Of a stretch of DNA of 64,000 bases, positions 35,761 to 44,968 are shown in pieces. The notes beneath the pieces are model-generated. The model was not told where the DNA came from. It searched no databases and saw only the letters and a program-made list of their open reading frames with translations. The DNA is from Rhizobium sp. TH2. Lineage in GTDB: Bacteria; Pseudomonadota; Alphaproteobacteria; Rhizobiales; Rhizobiaceae. The DNA lies in contig NZ_CP062231.1 in assembly GCF_024707525.1 (NCBI RefSeq), forward strand, positions 4,526,001-4,590,000, given 5' to 3'. Within the stretch, counting starts at the first letter, position 1. Each line of letters starts with the position of its first letter. A program made the position numbers and the translations under genes.

Positions 35761-37413
35761 ATGAATCAGGCAAACCAGATCTCTCCGATGCCGGACAAGG
35801 ATTGGTGGCGTGGTGCGGTGATCTACCAGATCTATCCGCGTAGCTACCAGGACTCCAATGCCGATGGCATCGGGGATCTCAGGGGTATCACCGCACGCCT
35901 GCCCCACATCGCCTCGCTGGGGGCGGATGCAATCTGGATATCGCCCTTCTTCACCTCGCCGATGAAGGATTTCGGCTACGACGTCTCGGACTATTGCGAC
36001 GTCGATCCGATCTTCGGCACGCTGGACGATTTCGATCTGCTGATCGCCGAAGCGCACCGCCTCAATATCAGGGTGATGATCGACCTCGTGCTTTCGCACA
36101 CATCGGACCTGCATCCCTGGTTCGTCGAGAGCCGCTCGTCGCTGACCAATCCGAAGGCCGACTGGTATGTCTGGGCCGACCCCGCGCCGGACGGCACGCC
36201 GCCAACCAACTGGCTGTCGATCTTCGGCGGTTCGGCCTGGCAATGGGATACGCGGCGACTGCAATATTTCCTGCACAACTTCCTGACGTCGCAGCCGGAC
36301 CTCAATTTCCACAATCCGGAAGTTCAGGACGCGCTGCTCGATGTCACCCGCTTCTGGCTGCAGAAGGGCGTCGATGGCTTTCGCCTCGACACGATCAACT
36401 TCTATTTCCACGACAAGCACCTGCGGCACAATCCGGCGCTGGCGCCGGAACTGCGCAACGCGCAGACAGCACCCGCCGTGAACCCGTACAACCATCAGGA
36501 ACATCTCTACGACAAGAGCCAGCCGGAGAACCTCGAATTCCTCAAGCGCTTCCGAGCCGTGCTCGATGAATATCCCGCAATCACCGCCGTCGGCGAGGTG
36601 GGCGATTCCCAGCGCGGCCTCGAAATCGCCGGCGAATATACGTCGGGCGGCGACAAGGTGCATATGTGCTACGCCTTCGAATTCCTGGCGCCCGACGCGC
36701 TCACCCCGGTTTCCGTGAAGGCTACACAGGAGAAATTCCAGCTTGTGGCGCCCGAGGGCTGGGCCTGCTGGGCATTCTCCAATCACGATGTGATGCGGCA
36801 CATTTCCCGCTGGGGCTCAAACGTTCACGATGTCGCGGGCTATGCGAAACTGCTCTCGGCGCTGTTGATGACGCTACGCGGCTCGGTCTGCATCTACCAG
36901 GGCGAGGAACTCGGCCTTCCCGAGGCGGACCTCGCCTTCGAGGACCTGCAGGACCCCTATGGCATTCAGTTCTGGCCCAACTACAAAGGCCGCGACGGAT
37001 GCCGCACCCCGATGGTGTGGGAGAAAGCGGCGCCGAATGGCGGCTTCTCGCTGGTCAAGCCCTGGCTGCCGGTGCCGGCGAACCATCTCGAACTCGCGGT
37101 GGACGCGGAGAATGTCGAGACGTCTTCCATTCTCAACCAGTACCGGCAGTTCCTCGCATTCCGCAGGCGGCACCCCGCCTTTGCCAAGGGCGAGATCGAA
37201 TTTCTCGACGCCGGCAACGAAGTGCTGAGCTTCACACGGATGCACGGCAATGAAGCATTGCTCTGCATTTTCAACATGTCGGAACACTCGGTGGTGGCGG
37301 AACTGCCCGAGGGTGGCTGGGAAGCGCTGGACGGACACGGCTTTCCGTCCGAGCAGAATGAACGGAACATAAGTCTGTCGGCCTGGGGCGCATGGTTCGC
37401 CCGCAGGACGTGA
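35761..37413 (+). CDS. aglA: Alpha-glucosidase, GH13 family
   Basis: 550 residues from the ATG at 35761; a GTG at 35734, two bases after the aglG stop, would give 559. Conserved GH13 regions: IYQIYPRSYQDSNADGIGDL, a DLVLSHTSD motif, GVDGFRLDTINF with the nucleophile Asp, ITAVGEVGD with the acid/base Glu, and FSNHDVMR with the third acid. There is no signal peptide, so it acts on sugars after uptake by AglEFGK, releasing glucose. Confidence 0.93.
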   Translation: MNQANQISPMPDKDWWRGAVIYQIYPRSYQDSNADGIGDLRGITARLPHIASLGADAIWISPFFTSPMKDFGYDVSDYCDVDPIFGTLDDFDLLIAEAHRLNIRVMIDLVLSHTSDLHPWFVESRSSLTNPKADWYVWADPAPDGTPPTNWLSIFGGSAWQWDTRRLQYFLHNFLTSQPDLNFHNPEVQDALLDVTRFWLQKGVDGFRLDTINFYFHDKHLRHNPALAPELRNAQTAPAVNPYNHQEHLYDKSQPENLEFLKRFRAVLDEYPAITAVGEVGDSQRGLEIAGEYTSGGDKVHMCYAFEFLAPDALTPVSVKATQEKFQLVAPEGWACWAFSNHDVMRHISRWGSNVHDVAGYAKLLSALLMTLRGSVCIYQGEELGLPEADLAFEDLQDPYGIQFWPNYKGRDGCRTPMVWEKAAPNGGFSLVKPWLPVPANHLELAVDAENVETSSILNQYRQFLAFRRRHPAFAKGEIEFLDAGNEVLSFTRMHGNEALLCIFNMSEHSVVAELPEGGWEALDGHGFPSEQNERNISLSAWGAWFARRT

Positions 37414-37439
37414 GGTAAATCGGTGAGGAGGGAATGAGC

Positions 37440-38447
37440 ATGTCAGGAGTTGTTCTGAAGGACGTCAAAAAGTCCTACGGCGCGGTGCACGTCATCCATG
37501 GCGTGGATCTCGAAATCGAGAAGGGCGAGTTCATCGTCTTCGTCGGCCCGTCGGGCTGCGGCAAGTCGACGCTTCTGCGCATGATCGCGGGCCTCGAGGA
37601 TATCTCCGGCGGAGAAATGCATATCGACGGCGTGCTGGTCAACGACGTGCCGCCCTCGAAGCGCGGTATCGCCATGGTGTTCCAGTCCTATGCGCTCTAC
37701 CCGCACATGACGGTATATGACAACATGGCCTTCGGCATGCGCATCGCCAAGGAACCGCAGGCCGAGATCGACAAGAAGGTGCGCTCGGCAGCCAATATCC
37801 TGCAGCTCACGAACTATCTGGAGCGTCTGCCCAAGGCATTGTCTGGCGGCCAGCGCCAGCGCGTCGCCATCGGCCGTTCGATCGTGCGCAATCCGAAGGT
37901 CTTCCTGTTCGACGAGCCGCTCTCGAACCTCGATGCCGCGCTTCGTGTGGCGACCCGCATCGAGATCGCCAAGCTGCATGAGAGCATGGACGATGCGATC
38001 ATGATCTACGTCACCCACGATCAGGTCGAGGCCATGACGCTCGCCGACCGCATCGTGGTGCTCTCCGCCGGCAAGATCGAACAAGTCGGATCGCCGCTCG
38101 AACTCTACGAGCATCCGCAGTCGCTGTTCGTTGCCGGCTTCATCGGTTCGCCGAAAATGAACCTGCTGACCGGCAAGCACGCTGATCCGTTCAGTTGCAC
38201 CACCGTCGGCGTCCGCCCCGAACACCTGACCGTGGTCGATGGCGGCGGCACATGGAGCGGCAAGGTCATCCATACCGAGAAGCTCGGCGCGGATTCCTTC
38301 CTCTATGTCGACATGGGCCTCGACGAGCCGATGACCGTTCGCGAGAACGGCACCACGAAATACAACGCCGGCGACACGGTTTCGGTGATCCCGATGGACG
38401 GCAAGGTCCACCGCTTCGGCCCGGACGGCCGGCCGGCCACGGCCTGA
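37440..38447 (+). CDS. aglK: Alpha-glucoside ABC transporter, ATP-binding protein
   Basis: 335 residues from the ATG at 37440. The ATG at 37434 lies too close to the GAGGAGGG ribosome site. Walker A is GPSGCGKST, the signature LSGGQRQR, Walker B VFLFDEP, the H-loop [10 protein letters not shown], and a C-terminal TOBE-like regulatory part of the MalK/UgpC type. It drives transport through AglFG. Last gene of the operon, followed by two hairpins, the second a strong terminator. Confidence 0.94.
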   Translation: MSGVVLKDVKKSYGAVHVIHGVDLEIEKGEFIVFVGPSGCGKSTLLRMIAGLEDISGGEMHIDGVLVNDVPPSKRGIAMVFQSYALYPHMTVYDNMAFGMRIAKEPQAEIDKKVRSAANILQLTNYLERLPKALSGGQRQRVAIGRSIVRNPKVFLFDEPLSNLDAALRVATRIEIAKLHESMDDAIMIYVTHDQVEAMTLADRIVVLSAGKIEQVGSPLELYEHPQSLFVAGFIGSPKMNLLTGKHADPFSCTTVGVRPEHLTVVDGGGTWSGKVIHTEKLGADSFLYVDMGLDEPMTVRENGTTKYNAGDTVSVIPMDGKVHRFGPDGRPATA

Positions 38448-38486
38448 TCGACACACGACCAGGCCAAGGACGCGTTCCCCAAAGGT

Positions 38487-38557
38487 CCGGATGACTTACT
38501 ATATTTCTCCTCCCGGTCATCCGGGCCGCCCTCCCCGCCGCTGGCGGGGAGGGTTTT
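38487..38557 (+). terminator. Tandem hairpins ending the agl operon
   Basis: CCGGATGAC (38487-38495) pairs with GTCATCCGG (38516-38524). Right after it CCCTCCCCGCC (38529-38539) pairs with GGCGGGGAGGG (38543-38553), followed by TTTT. Confidence 0.88.
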
Positions 38558-38655
38558 CATATTGTGCCTGGGGGAGAGATTGACGGACTTCGGAACATGG
38601 TCCAAAGCCAGATGCATAGATGGACCTGTCTTAATTCCGAAAAGAGAACGCCCGC

Positions 38656-39822
38656 ATGGCTGACTTCAATCCCCTGATCGAAAAGCTCTCGCCGCCGCCG
38701 GTGCCGTCAGTGCTGGCATGGGGCCGGCAGTATGACGGTTCGCGCGGGCCGAAGATCGATCTCAGCCAAGCGGTGCCGGGCTATCCGCCGCATCCCCAGA
38801 TGCTGGCATGGCTATCAGAGACCGCAGGGTCGAAGGCCTATACCAGCTATGGCGCGATCGAGGGCGAGGATGTACTGCGCGAGGCCTATGCCGCGCATGT
38901 CTCAAGCCTATACGGCGCAGGCATATCGGCTGCAAACATCCACATCACATCGGGCGCCAACCAGGCTTTCATGTGCATCGCCATGGCAGTGGCCGGCGCT
39001 GGCGACACGGTTGCGGTGACCAATCCGTTCTATTTCAATCAGGAAACCACGCTCGCCATGCTCGGCATCAAGGTGACGACAGTAGCCTGCGACCCGGCGA
39101 ACCAGTTCCTGCCCGACATGGCGGCGGTGAAGGCTATGCTGAAGCCGGGCGTAAAAGCCTTCGTGCTGGTCACGCCCAACAACCCGACCGGTGCGGTCTA
39201 TTCTTCGGTACTGCTGCGCGAGATCTTCGAACTCTGCCGCCGGAACGGCACCTGGCTGATCCTAGACGAGACCTATCGGGACTTCCTGATGGACGACCAG
39301 CCATTGCATGATCTCCTGTCCATTCCGGGCTGGGAGGATGGGCTGGCGCTGACCTACAGTTTCTCGAAATCCTACTGCATTCCCGGCCATAGGCTCGGCG
39401 CAATCACCGCCGGTCCCGTTATGGTCGATCAGGTGGCAAAGGTCATGGACAACCTGCAGATCTGCGCACCGCGTGCCGCCCAGGCGGCCGTGGCAAAGGC
39501 AATACCAGCGCTCGCCGACTGGCGCCGCGCCAACCGTGCTGAGATTTCCGGCCGCGCCGATGCGTTGAAGGATGTGATGTCACGACTGCCAGCGTGGAAG
39601 ATGGATGCGCTCGGCGCCTATTTCGCCTATGTCAGGCACCCGTTCCCCGGCGTTAAATCCGAAGTGGTGGCAGAGAAACTCGCCCGCGAGGCAGGCATCG
39701 TCTGCCTGCCCGGCATCTATTTCGGCGAGGGCCAGAACAATCACCTGCGCTTCGCCTTCGCCAATGCCGATGCACCGACGATCAGGCTGCTGGAAGAGCG
39801 TTTGAGAGACTTCAAGGTCTAG
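38656..39822 (+). CDS. PLP-dependent aminotransferase, class I/II
   Basis: 388 residues, fold type I. Seen are TSGANQAFM, VTPNNPTGAVYS with the substrate/PLP asparagine, the aspartate in LDETYRDF, and the PLP lysine in YSFSKSYCIPGHRLG; a late LRFAFAN holds the carboxylate-binding arginine. Substrate specificity is open. It lies between the agl operon and the N-methyl catabolic cluster and is convergent with the MttB-like gene, so its link to either is uncertain. Confidence 0.9.
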   Translation: MADFNPLIEKLSPPPVPSVLAWGRQYDGSRGPKIDLSQAVPGYPPHPQMLAWLSETAGSKAYTSYGAIEGEDVLREAYAAHVSSLYGAGISAANIHITSGANQAFMCIAMAVAGAGDTVAVTNPFYFNQETTLAMLGIKVTTVACDPANQFLPDMAAVKAMLKPGVKAFVLVTPNNPTGAVYSSVLLREIFELCRRNGTWLILDETYRDFLMDDQPLHDLLSIPGWEDGLALTYSFSKSYCIPGHRLGAITAGPVMVDQVAKVMDNLQICAPRAAQAAVAKAIPALADWRRANRAEISGRADALKDVMSRLPAWKMDALGAYFAYVRHPFPGVKSEVVAEKLAREAGIVCLPGIYFGEGQNNHLRFAFANADAPTIRLLEERLRDFKV

Positions 39823-39856
39823 GGATAGATGGCCGGCTCACACCGGCCGCAACAGA

Positions 39857-41392
39857 TCAGCAGTAAATCTGCCACCGCGCCCTGATCGCCGCATCCGCCT
39901 CGAAATCGATCAACGACGGCGCGGCATCCGCCAGAATCCTGTTCTTGCGCTCGATCGCCTTCTGGATCAGGTCGGGCCGGCCGAGTTCGTTCCACTCCTT
40001 GGGGCTCGAACGGTTGGCGACAGCGGGGTAGATATATTCCGTCTGCATCAATTCCAGCGTCTGGGCGTGGCCGAGATAGTGTCCGGGACCTTCGAGGCAG
40101 ACCTGCCTCATCGTCTCGATTGACACCGAATCCTCGGTGACGTCGATGCCGCGCACGCAGCGCTGCACCTGGCCGAGCAGGTCGTCGCCCAGCACCAGCG
40201 ATTCCAGGCAAAAGCCGAGCAGCGAGGCATGCATGCCGACCGATTCATAGACCATGTTGAGGCCCGAGAGACCGGCGAGCACGTTGAGAATGCCCTGTTC
40301 CCAGCCGGCCTGCATATCGGGCAGCTTGGAGTCGGACATGCCGCCGGCGGCGCCACCCGGCAAGCCGTAGAACTGATGCATCTGGGCGCAGCCCGCCGTC
40401 AGCAGGCCCTGTTCGCCCGAGCCGCCCGACATCGCGCCGGTCCTGAGGTCGGAGACGAAAGGCCATGTGCCGAAGATCGCCGGATGGCCGGGCGCGATGG
40501 AGTTGACATAAACGACGCCGGCAAGGCATTCCGCCACGGCCTGGACGATTGCTGTCGCGAGTGGCGCGGGCGCAGTCGCACCTGCCTGACCGGCGGAGAG
40601 TAGCAGGATCGGCATGCCCTCACGGATGCAATGCTCCATCGTCTGGCAGCTTTCGGTGGCGAATTTCATCGGCGGAACGACGAAGCAGTTCGAATTGGAG
40701 ACGAAGGGACGCGCCCGCCACTTGTCCTCGCCGCCCGCGATCATGTGCAGCATCTCGAAGCCATCGCCGACGAAGCTGGGATCGGAGAAGCTGGTGCCGA
40801 CATGCTTTGTCGTGCCCGCGCAGCAGGCATAGAGCGTGTTCATGTCCATCAGCAGATTGTCTTCCACGTCGCGGCAGACCATGGCGCGCTGGAAGAAATG
40901 CACATTGTCCAGGTGATGGACGAGCTGCGAAGCCTGGAGTAGGTCCTTCGAGGTCGACTCGCGATACTCGCGCTTCTCGACATCGACGATATGCACCGCC
41001 GCACCCGCCGTGCCGAAGTGAACCTTGGTGCCGCTCAGGTCCAGGTCGTATTTCGTTTCGCGACCGAAGAGCGTGATGCCTCGTGCAGCCTTGGCCAGCA
41101 TGTCCTCTACCAGCGCGCGCGGAAACCGCAGGCGACCATCCTCGCCGAGAATGGCGCCAGCCTTGGTCATCGCATCGATACCGGTCTGCGGCGCCTGCGA
41201 CAGGCCGATCACCTCGAGCGCTTCCAGCGCCGCCTCATGAATGCGCTTGATACCCGCATCGGTCAGCGCCTTGTATTGGCCGCCGGGCAGGCCCGGGCGA
41301 ACCGGGCGCAGGTTTTCCGCCAGAGGTGCGGAGCGGGCGGCAACGCGGGCGGCGCGGCCGCCGGCGCGCCGGTTCAAGACCATCTCATTCAT
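39857..41392 (-). CDS. MttB-family (COG5598) methyltransferase without pyrrolysine
   Basis: 511 residues from the ATG at 41392 (GGAGA ribosome site), overlapping the upstream gene by 8 nt. It matches the trimethylamine methyltransferase family throughout, including GQAGATAPAPLATAIVQAV and AGGMSDSKLPD. No in-frame TAG is present, so it is of the non-pyrrolysine type. The pyrrolysine place is probably taken by the Met before SDSK (from memory of the alignment). A characterised member, MtgB, demethylates glycine betaine onto a corrinoid protein. No corrinoid protein gene is in the window. Last gene of the betaine-type operon. Confidence 0.88.
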   Translation of the reverse strand: MNEMVLNRRAGGRAARVAARSAPLAENLRPVRPGLPGGQYKALTDAGIKRIHEAALEALEVIGLSQAPQTGIDAMTKAGAILGEDGRLRFPRALVEDMLAKAARGITLFGRETKYDLDLSGTKVHFGTAGAAVHIVDVEKREYRESTSKDLLQASQLVHHLDNVHFFQRAMVCRDVEDNLLMDMNTLYACCAGTTKHVGTSFSDPSFVGDGFEMLHMIAGGEDKWRARPFVSNSNCFVVPPMKFATESCQTMEHCIREGMPILLLSAGQAGATAPAPLATAIVQAVAECLAGVVYVNSIAPGHPAIFGTWPFVSDLRTGAMSGGSGEQGLLTAGCAQMHQFYGLPGGAAGGMSDSKLPDMQAGWEQGILNVLAGLSGLNMVYESVGMHASLLGFCLESLVLGDDLLGQVQRCVRGIDVTEDSVSIETMRQVCLEGPGHYLGHAQTLELMQTEYIYPAVANRSSPKEWNELGRPDLIQKAIERKNRILADAAPSLIDFEADAAIRARWQIYC

Positions 41393-42227
41393 TCTGGTTC
41401 TCCGTATTCGACCCGGCGACAAGCATGGCATCGATTTTTTTGCCCGAGGCCGCCGCTGAAAGTTTCGTGAAATCGCCATCTTTCATGATGGCGTCCATCT
41501 GTTCGGCAATCGCCGCATGGGTGACGCGGGCGATCATCGAGCCGAGCGAGATGCGTCGCGCACCGATGGCAGCGATCTCCTTCACCGAGAGTCTGGTGAG
41601 CGGGCCGGCGGCCAGCGCATTGACCGGCGCTTTCACCGAGGCGATGACTCGCTTGAGTTCCTCCGGCCCCGGCGGCACCGGAATGTAGACAAGGCCGGCG
41701 CCGGCCCGCTCGAACGCCTGGATGCGGCGGATGCCCTCGTCGAGATTGTAGACGCCGTTCATCACGCCATCGGCGCGGGCGCAGAGCATGAAGGGTTGTG
41801 GCAGAGAACGCGCGGCATCCGCAGCAGCCTTGATCCGATCGACCGCAAGCTCGAAATCATAGGCCGGGTTGCCGTCGATCATCTGCGTGTCTTCGATCGA
41901 GCAGCCCGAGAGACCAGCCTGGGCCGCAAGCCGGATCGTCTCGGCGACATCGTCCGGCGCATCGGCAAAACCATTTTCGAAATCGCCCGACACCGGCAGC
42001 GACGTGGCGCGCACGATATCCTCGCCATGCCTGAGCGCTTCCTCGCGCGTCACCTGGCCCATATCCGGCCGGCCAAGCGTGAAGGCAAGCGCCGCGGAAC
42101 TGGTGGCGAGCGCGACCGCGCCCGAAGCCGCCATCATTTTCGCCGAGCCCATGTCCCACGGGTTCGGGATGACGAAGCAGCCCTGTTGATGAAGCGCATG
42201 AAATTTCCTGTGGCGTTCGATAATCAT
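41385..42227 (-). CDS. Isocitrate lyase/PEP mutase family enzyme
   Basis: 280 residues, one TIM-barrel domain. The metal-binding and substrate blocks are visible: NPWDMGSAKMM, SSAALAFTLGRPD, DFENGFADAPDDV, CSIEDTQMIDG and ARADGVMNG. The catalytic cysteine of true isocitrate lyases (KKCGH) is absent, as in most family members, so it may be an oxaloacetate/malate lyase or C-C lyase of a branched acid. It starts the second half of the operon with the MttB-like gene. Confidence 0.85.
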   Translation of the reverse strand: MIIERHRKFHALHQQGCFVIPNPWDMGSAKMMAASGAVALATSSAALAFTLGRPDMGQVTREEALRHGEDIVRATSLPVSGDFENGFADAPDDVAETIRLAAQAGLSGCSIEDTQMIDGNPAYDFELAVDRIKAAADAARSLPQPFMLCARADGVMNGVYNLDEGIRRIQAFERAGAGLVYIPVPPGPEELKRVIASVKAPVNALAAGPLTRLSVKEIAAIGARRISLGSMIARVTHAAIAEQMDAIMKDGDFTKLSAAASGKKIDAMLVAGSNTENQNE

Positions 42228-42320
42228 GTGATCCTCCTATGTTTCGACAGGAGTGGTGTAGAGCGGATGCTGGCAATTTCTGTCAGGATGCTGTGCTGCG
42301 AGCGAGAAGGCCGAGACCCG

Positions 42321-42368
42321 AGCACCCCCCTCTGCCCTACCGGGCATCTCCCCCTCAAGGGGGGAGAT
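42321..42368. repeat. RIME-like palindromic element, left copy
   Basis: 48 bp from AGCACCCCCCTCTGCC to the palindrome ATCTCCCCC-TCAA-GGGGGGAGAT. An inverted, slightly diverged copy lies at 42454-42501. This matches the pattern of rhizobial intergenic mosaic elements. Confidence 0.75.
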
Positions 42369-42453
42369 CGGATGGAGCGCTGCCTTGCCCACCTCAACTG
42401 TCGAATGCCCGGCAACTGCCGCCAATTTGAGGCGGAGAGCGAGCCTCTTGCCA

Positions 42454-42501
42454 ATCTCCCCCCTTGAGGGGGAGATGTCCGGCAGGACAGAGGGGGGTGC
42501 T
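42454..42501. repeat. RIME-like palindromic element, right copy
   Basis: Inverted partner of 42321-42368, ending GAGGGGGGTGCT. The two copies and the 85-bp spacer fill the 290-nt gap between the second flavoprotein gene and the PEP-mutase-like gene; nothing else is seen there. In RNA the pair can fold into one long hairpin inside the operon. Confidence 0.75.
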
Positions 42502-42517
42502 TCACTCAACATGACGC

Positions 42518-44968
42518 TTACGCCCTCACCCTTTCCGACTTCGGATCATACATCGGCGCGATCGATGCCGTGGCGGAAACACGTGTACCCGCAATCTCGA
42601 TCTCGTATTTCGAGCCGAGCACGTCGCCCTCGCTCTGGCCCTCGCAAGGCACGTAGCCGAGGCCGATGGCACCGCCGAGATGGTGGCCGTAATTGCCCGA
42701 GGTGACGATCGATACGATCTTGCCGTCACGAACGATCGCCTCGTTGTGGAACAGCAGCGGCTGGGCGTCATCGAGCTTGAACTGCAGCATGCGGCGCTTG
42801 AGGCCTGCCTCCTGTTTGCGCAACACCGCGTCGCGGCCGATGAAATCCTGCTTGTTGAGCCGGACGGCAAAGCCGAGGCCAGCTTCCAGGACATGATCCT
42901 CATCAGTGATGTCATGGCCGAAATGGCGGAAAGCCTTTTCGATGCGGCAGCTGTCGAGCGTATGCAGGCCGCAGAGCTTGAGGCCAACATCCGCGCCTGC
43001 TTCCTCCAGCGCCTCGAATACATGCGCGGCCTGGTCCGAAGAGACATAGAGTTCCCAGCCAAGCTCGCCGACATAGGTGACGCGGTGGGCGCGGGCGAGG
43101 CCCATGCCGACTTCGATTTCTCGCGCCGTCGCAAAGGGATGGCTCGCATTGGAGAAATCGTTGGGGCTGACCTTCTGCATCAACTCGCGCGATTTCGGGC
43201 CCATGACGCAGAGCACCGCCTCGCCAGCCGCGACATCGGTGATGACGACGAATTCATCCGAGGTCAGGTTCTTGCGCAGCCATGCCAGATCACGCTGCAA
43301 TGTGGCGCCGGGCACGACGAGGAAGAAGGCATTTTCTGACAACCGCGTAACCGTCAGATCGCTCTCGATGCCGCCCTTGTGGTTCAGCATCTGGGTATAG
43401 ACGATGCGCCCGGCAGCAACGTCCATCTGGTTGGCGCAAAGGCGGTTGAGGAAGGCGCAGGCATCGCGGCCCTCGACGCGGATCTTGCCGAAGCTCGACA
43501 TATCGAACAGGCCGACGCCGTTGCGCACCGAGAGATGCTCGTCTTTCTGGTTCTCGAACCAGTTCTGCCGGTTCCAGCTATATCTATACTCCCGCTCTTG
43601 GCCCTCTTTCGCAAACCAATTGGCACGCTCATTGCCGGCGACTTCGCCGAACACCGCGCCCCGCGCCTTCAAATGCTCATGCAGCGGCGAGCGGCGGACG
43701 CCGCGCGCGGTTGCCATCTGGCGATAGGGGAAATGGTCGGCATAGAGCAGGCCGAGCGTTTCGGTAACCCGCTCCTTGAGATAGGCGCGGTTCTTCTGGA
43801 ACGGCTGGGCGCGGCGGATATCGACTTCCCAGAGATCGAAAGGCGGTTCGCCATCGTTCATCCATTGCGCCAGAGCCATGCCGGCACCGCCCGACGAGAC
43901 GATGCCGATCGAATTATAGCCGGCCGCAACCCAGTAGCCCTTCAGTTCTGGTGCCTCGCCAAGGTAGTAGCGATCATCGGGCGTGAAGCTTTCCGGCCCG
44001 TTGAAGAAAGTATGGATACCCGCAGTTTCCAGCATCGGCATGCGGTTGATCGCCATTTCCAGGATCGGCTGGAAGTGGTCGAAATCCTCCGGCAACTGGT
44101 CGAAGCAGAAGTCCTCGCGAATGCCGTCCATGCCCCAAGGCTTTGCCTTGAGCTCGAAGGCGCCGATCAGCATCTTGCCGGCATCCTCCTTGTAATAGGT
44201 GCACTCATCCGGCACGCGCAGCACGGGGAGTTGCTTGAGACCGGGGATCGGTTCGGTGACGATGTAAAAATGCTCGCAGGCATGCAGCGGCACCGTGACG
44301 CCGGACATATTGGCGAGCGTGCGCCCCCACATGCCGGCGGCGTTCACGACGTTTTCGGTCTCGATCGTGTAGGTCTCGCCATCCTGCTCGCAGGTGACAC
44401 TCACCACGCGACCATTCTGTTGGTTCACCGCAGTGACCTTGACGCCTTCGATAATAGTCGCGCCGTTCTGCCGTGCGCCCTTGGCCAGCGCCATGGCGAT
44501 ATTGGCCGGGTCGCACTGGCCGTCGAGCGGAAGATGCACGGCGGCCTTGATGTCGCCGATGTTGAGATGCGGATACATCTCCTTGGCTTCCCCAGGCGAA
44601 ATCTCACGCACGTCGACATTGAAGGCACGGGCGAGCGAGGCCTGGCGATAGATTTCCTGCTTACGCTCCTCGGTCAGCGCCATGGTCATGGAGCCGTTCT
44701 GCTTCATGCCGGTGCCGATGCCGGTCTCGGCTTCGAGCTTGACATAAAGATCGGCCGAATATTTTGCGAGCCGGGTCATGTTCTGGCTGGCGCGCATTTG
44801 CCCGATCAGGCCCGCCGCATGCCAGGTCGTACCCGAGGTCAACTGCTTGCGTTCGAGCAGCACAACATCGGTCCAGCCGAGCTTGGCAAGGTGATAGGCC
44901 ACCGAGCAGCCCGAGACACCACCGCCGATGATGACGGCGCGGGCCTTGGAGGGGATGGGCTTCTTCAT
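42518..44968 (-). CDS. DMGDH/sarcosine dehydrogenase-type flavoprotein with folate-binding GcvT domain
   Basis: 816 residues. The N-terminal DAO-type FAD domain starts with VIIGGGVSGCSVAYHL; H50 in TTWHAAGL is the histidine that binds FAD covalently in dimethylglycine and sarcosine dehydrogenases. Residues about 430-816 form a GcvT-type tetrahydrofolate domain (GVGLFDMSSFGKIRVEG, YVGELGWELYV, LEAGLGFAVRLNK). It should oxidise an N-methyl group and pass formaldehyde to folate. It overlaps the upstream paralogue by 4 nt. The exact substrate is unknown. Confidence 0.93.
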   Translation of the reverse strand: MKKPIPSKARAVIIGGGVSGCSVAYHLAKLGWTDVVLLERKQLTSGTTWHAAGLIGQMRASQNMTRLAKYSADLYVKLEAETGIGTGMKQNGSMTMALTEERKQEIYRQASLARAFNVDVREISPGEAKEMYPHLNIGDIKAAVHLPLDGQCDPANIAMALAKGARQNGATIIEGVKVTAVNQQNGRVVSVTCEQDGETYTIETENVVNAAGMWGRTLANMSGVTVPLHACEHFYIVTEPIPGLKQLPVLRVPDECTYYKEDAGKMLIGAFELKAKPWGMDGIREDFCFDQLPEDFDHFQPILEMAINRMPMLETAGIHTFFNGPESFTPDDRYYLGEAPELKGYWVAAGYNSIGIVSSGGAGMALAQWMNDGEPPFDLWEVDIRRAQPFQKNRAYLKERVTETLGLLYADHFPYRQMATARGVRRSPLHEHLKARGAVFGEVAGNERANWFAKEGQEREYRYSWNRQNWFENQKDEHLSVRNGVGLFDMSSFGKIRVEGRDACAFLNRLCANQMDVAAGRIVYTQMLNHKGGIESDLTVTRLSENAFFLVVPGATLQRDLAWLRKNLTSDEFVVITDVAAGEAVLCVMGPKSRELMQKVSPNDFSNASHPFATAREIEVGMGLARAHRVTYVGELGWELYVSSDQAAHVFEALEEAGADVGLKLCGLHTLDSCRIEKAFRHFGHDITDEDHVLEAGLGFAVRLNKQDFIGRDAVLRKQEAGLKRRMLQFKLDDAQPLLFHNEAIVRDGKIVSIVTSGNYGHHLGGAIGLGYVPCEGQSEGDVLGSKYEIEIAGTRVSATASIAPMYDPKSERVRA

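Noticed and set aside
39857..41392. Possible pyrrolysine (read-through TAG) in the MttB-like gene
   Set aside because: The frame is uninterrupted to its normal end, so no amber codon is decoded.
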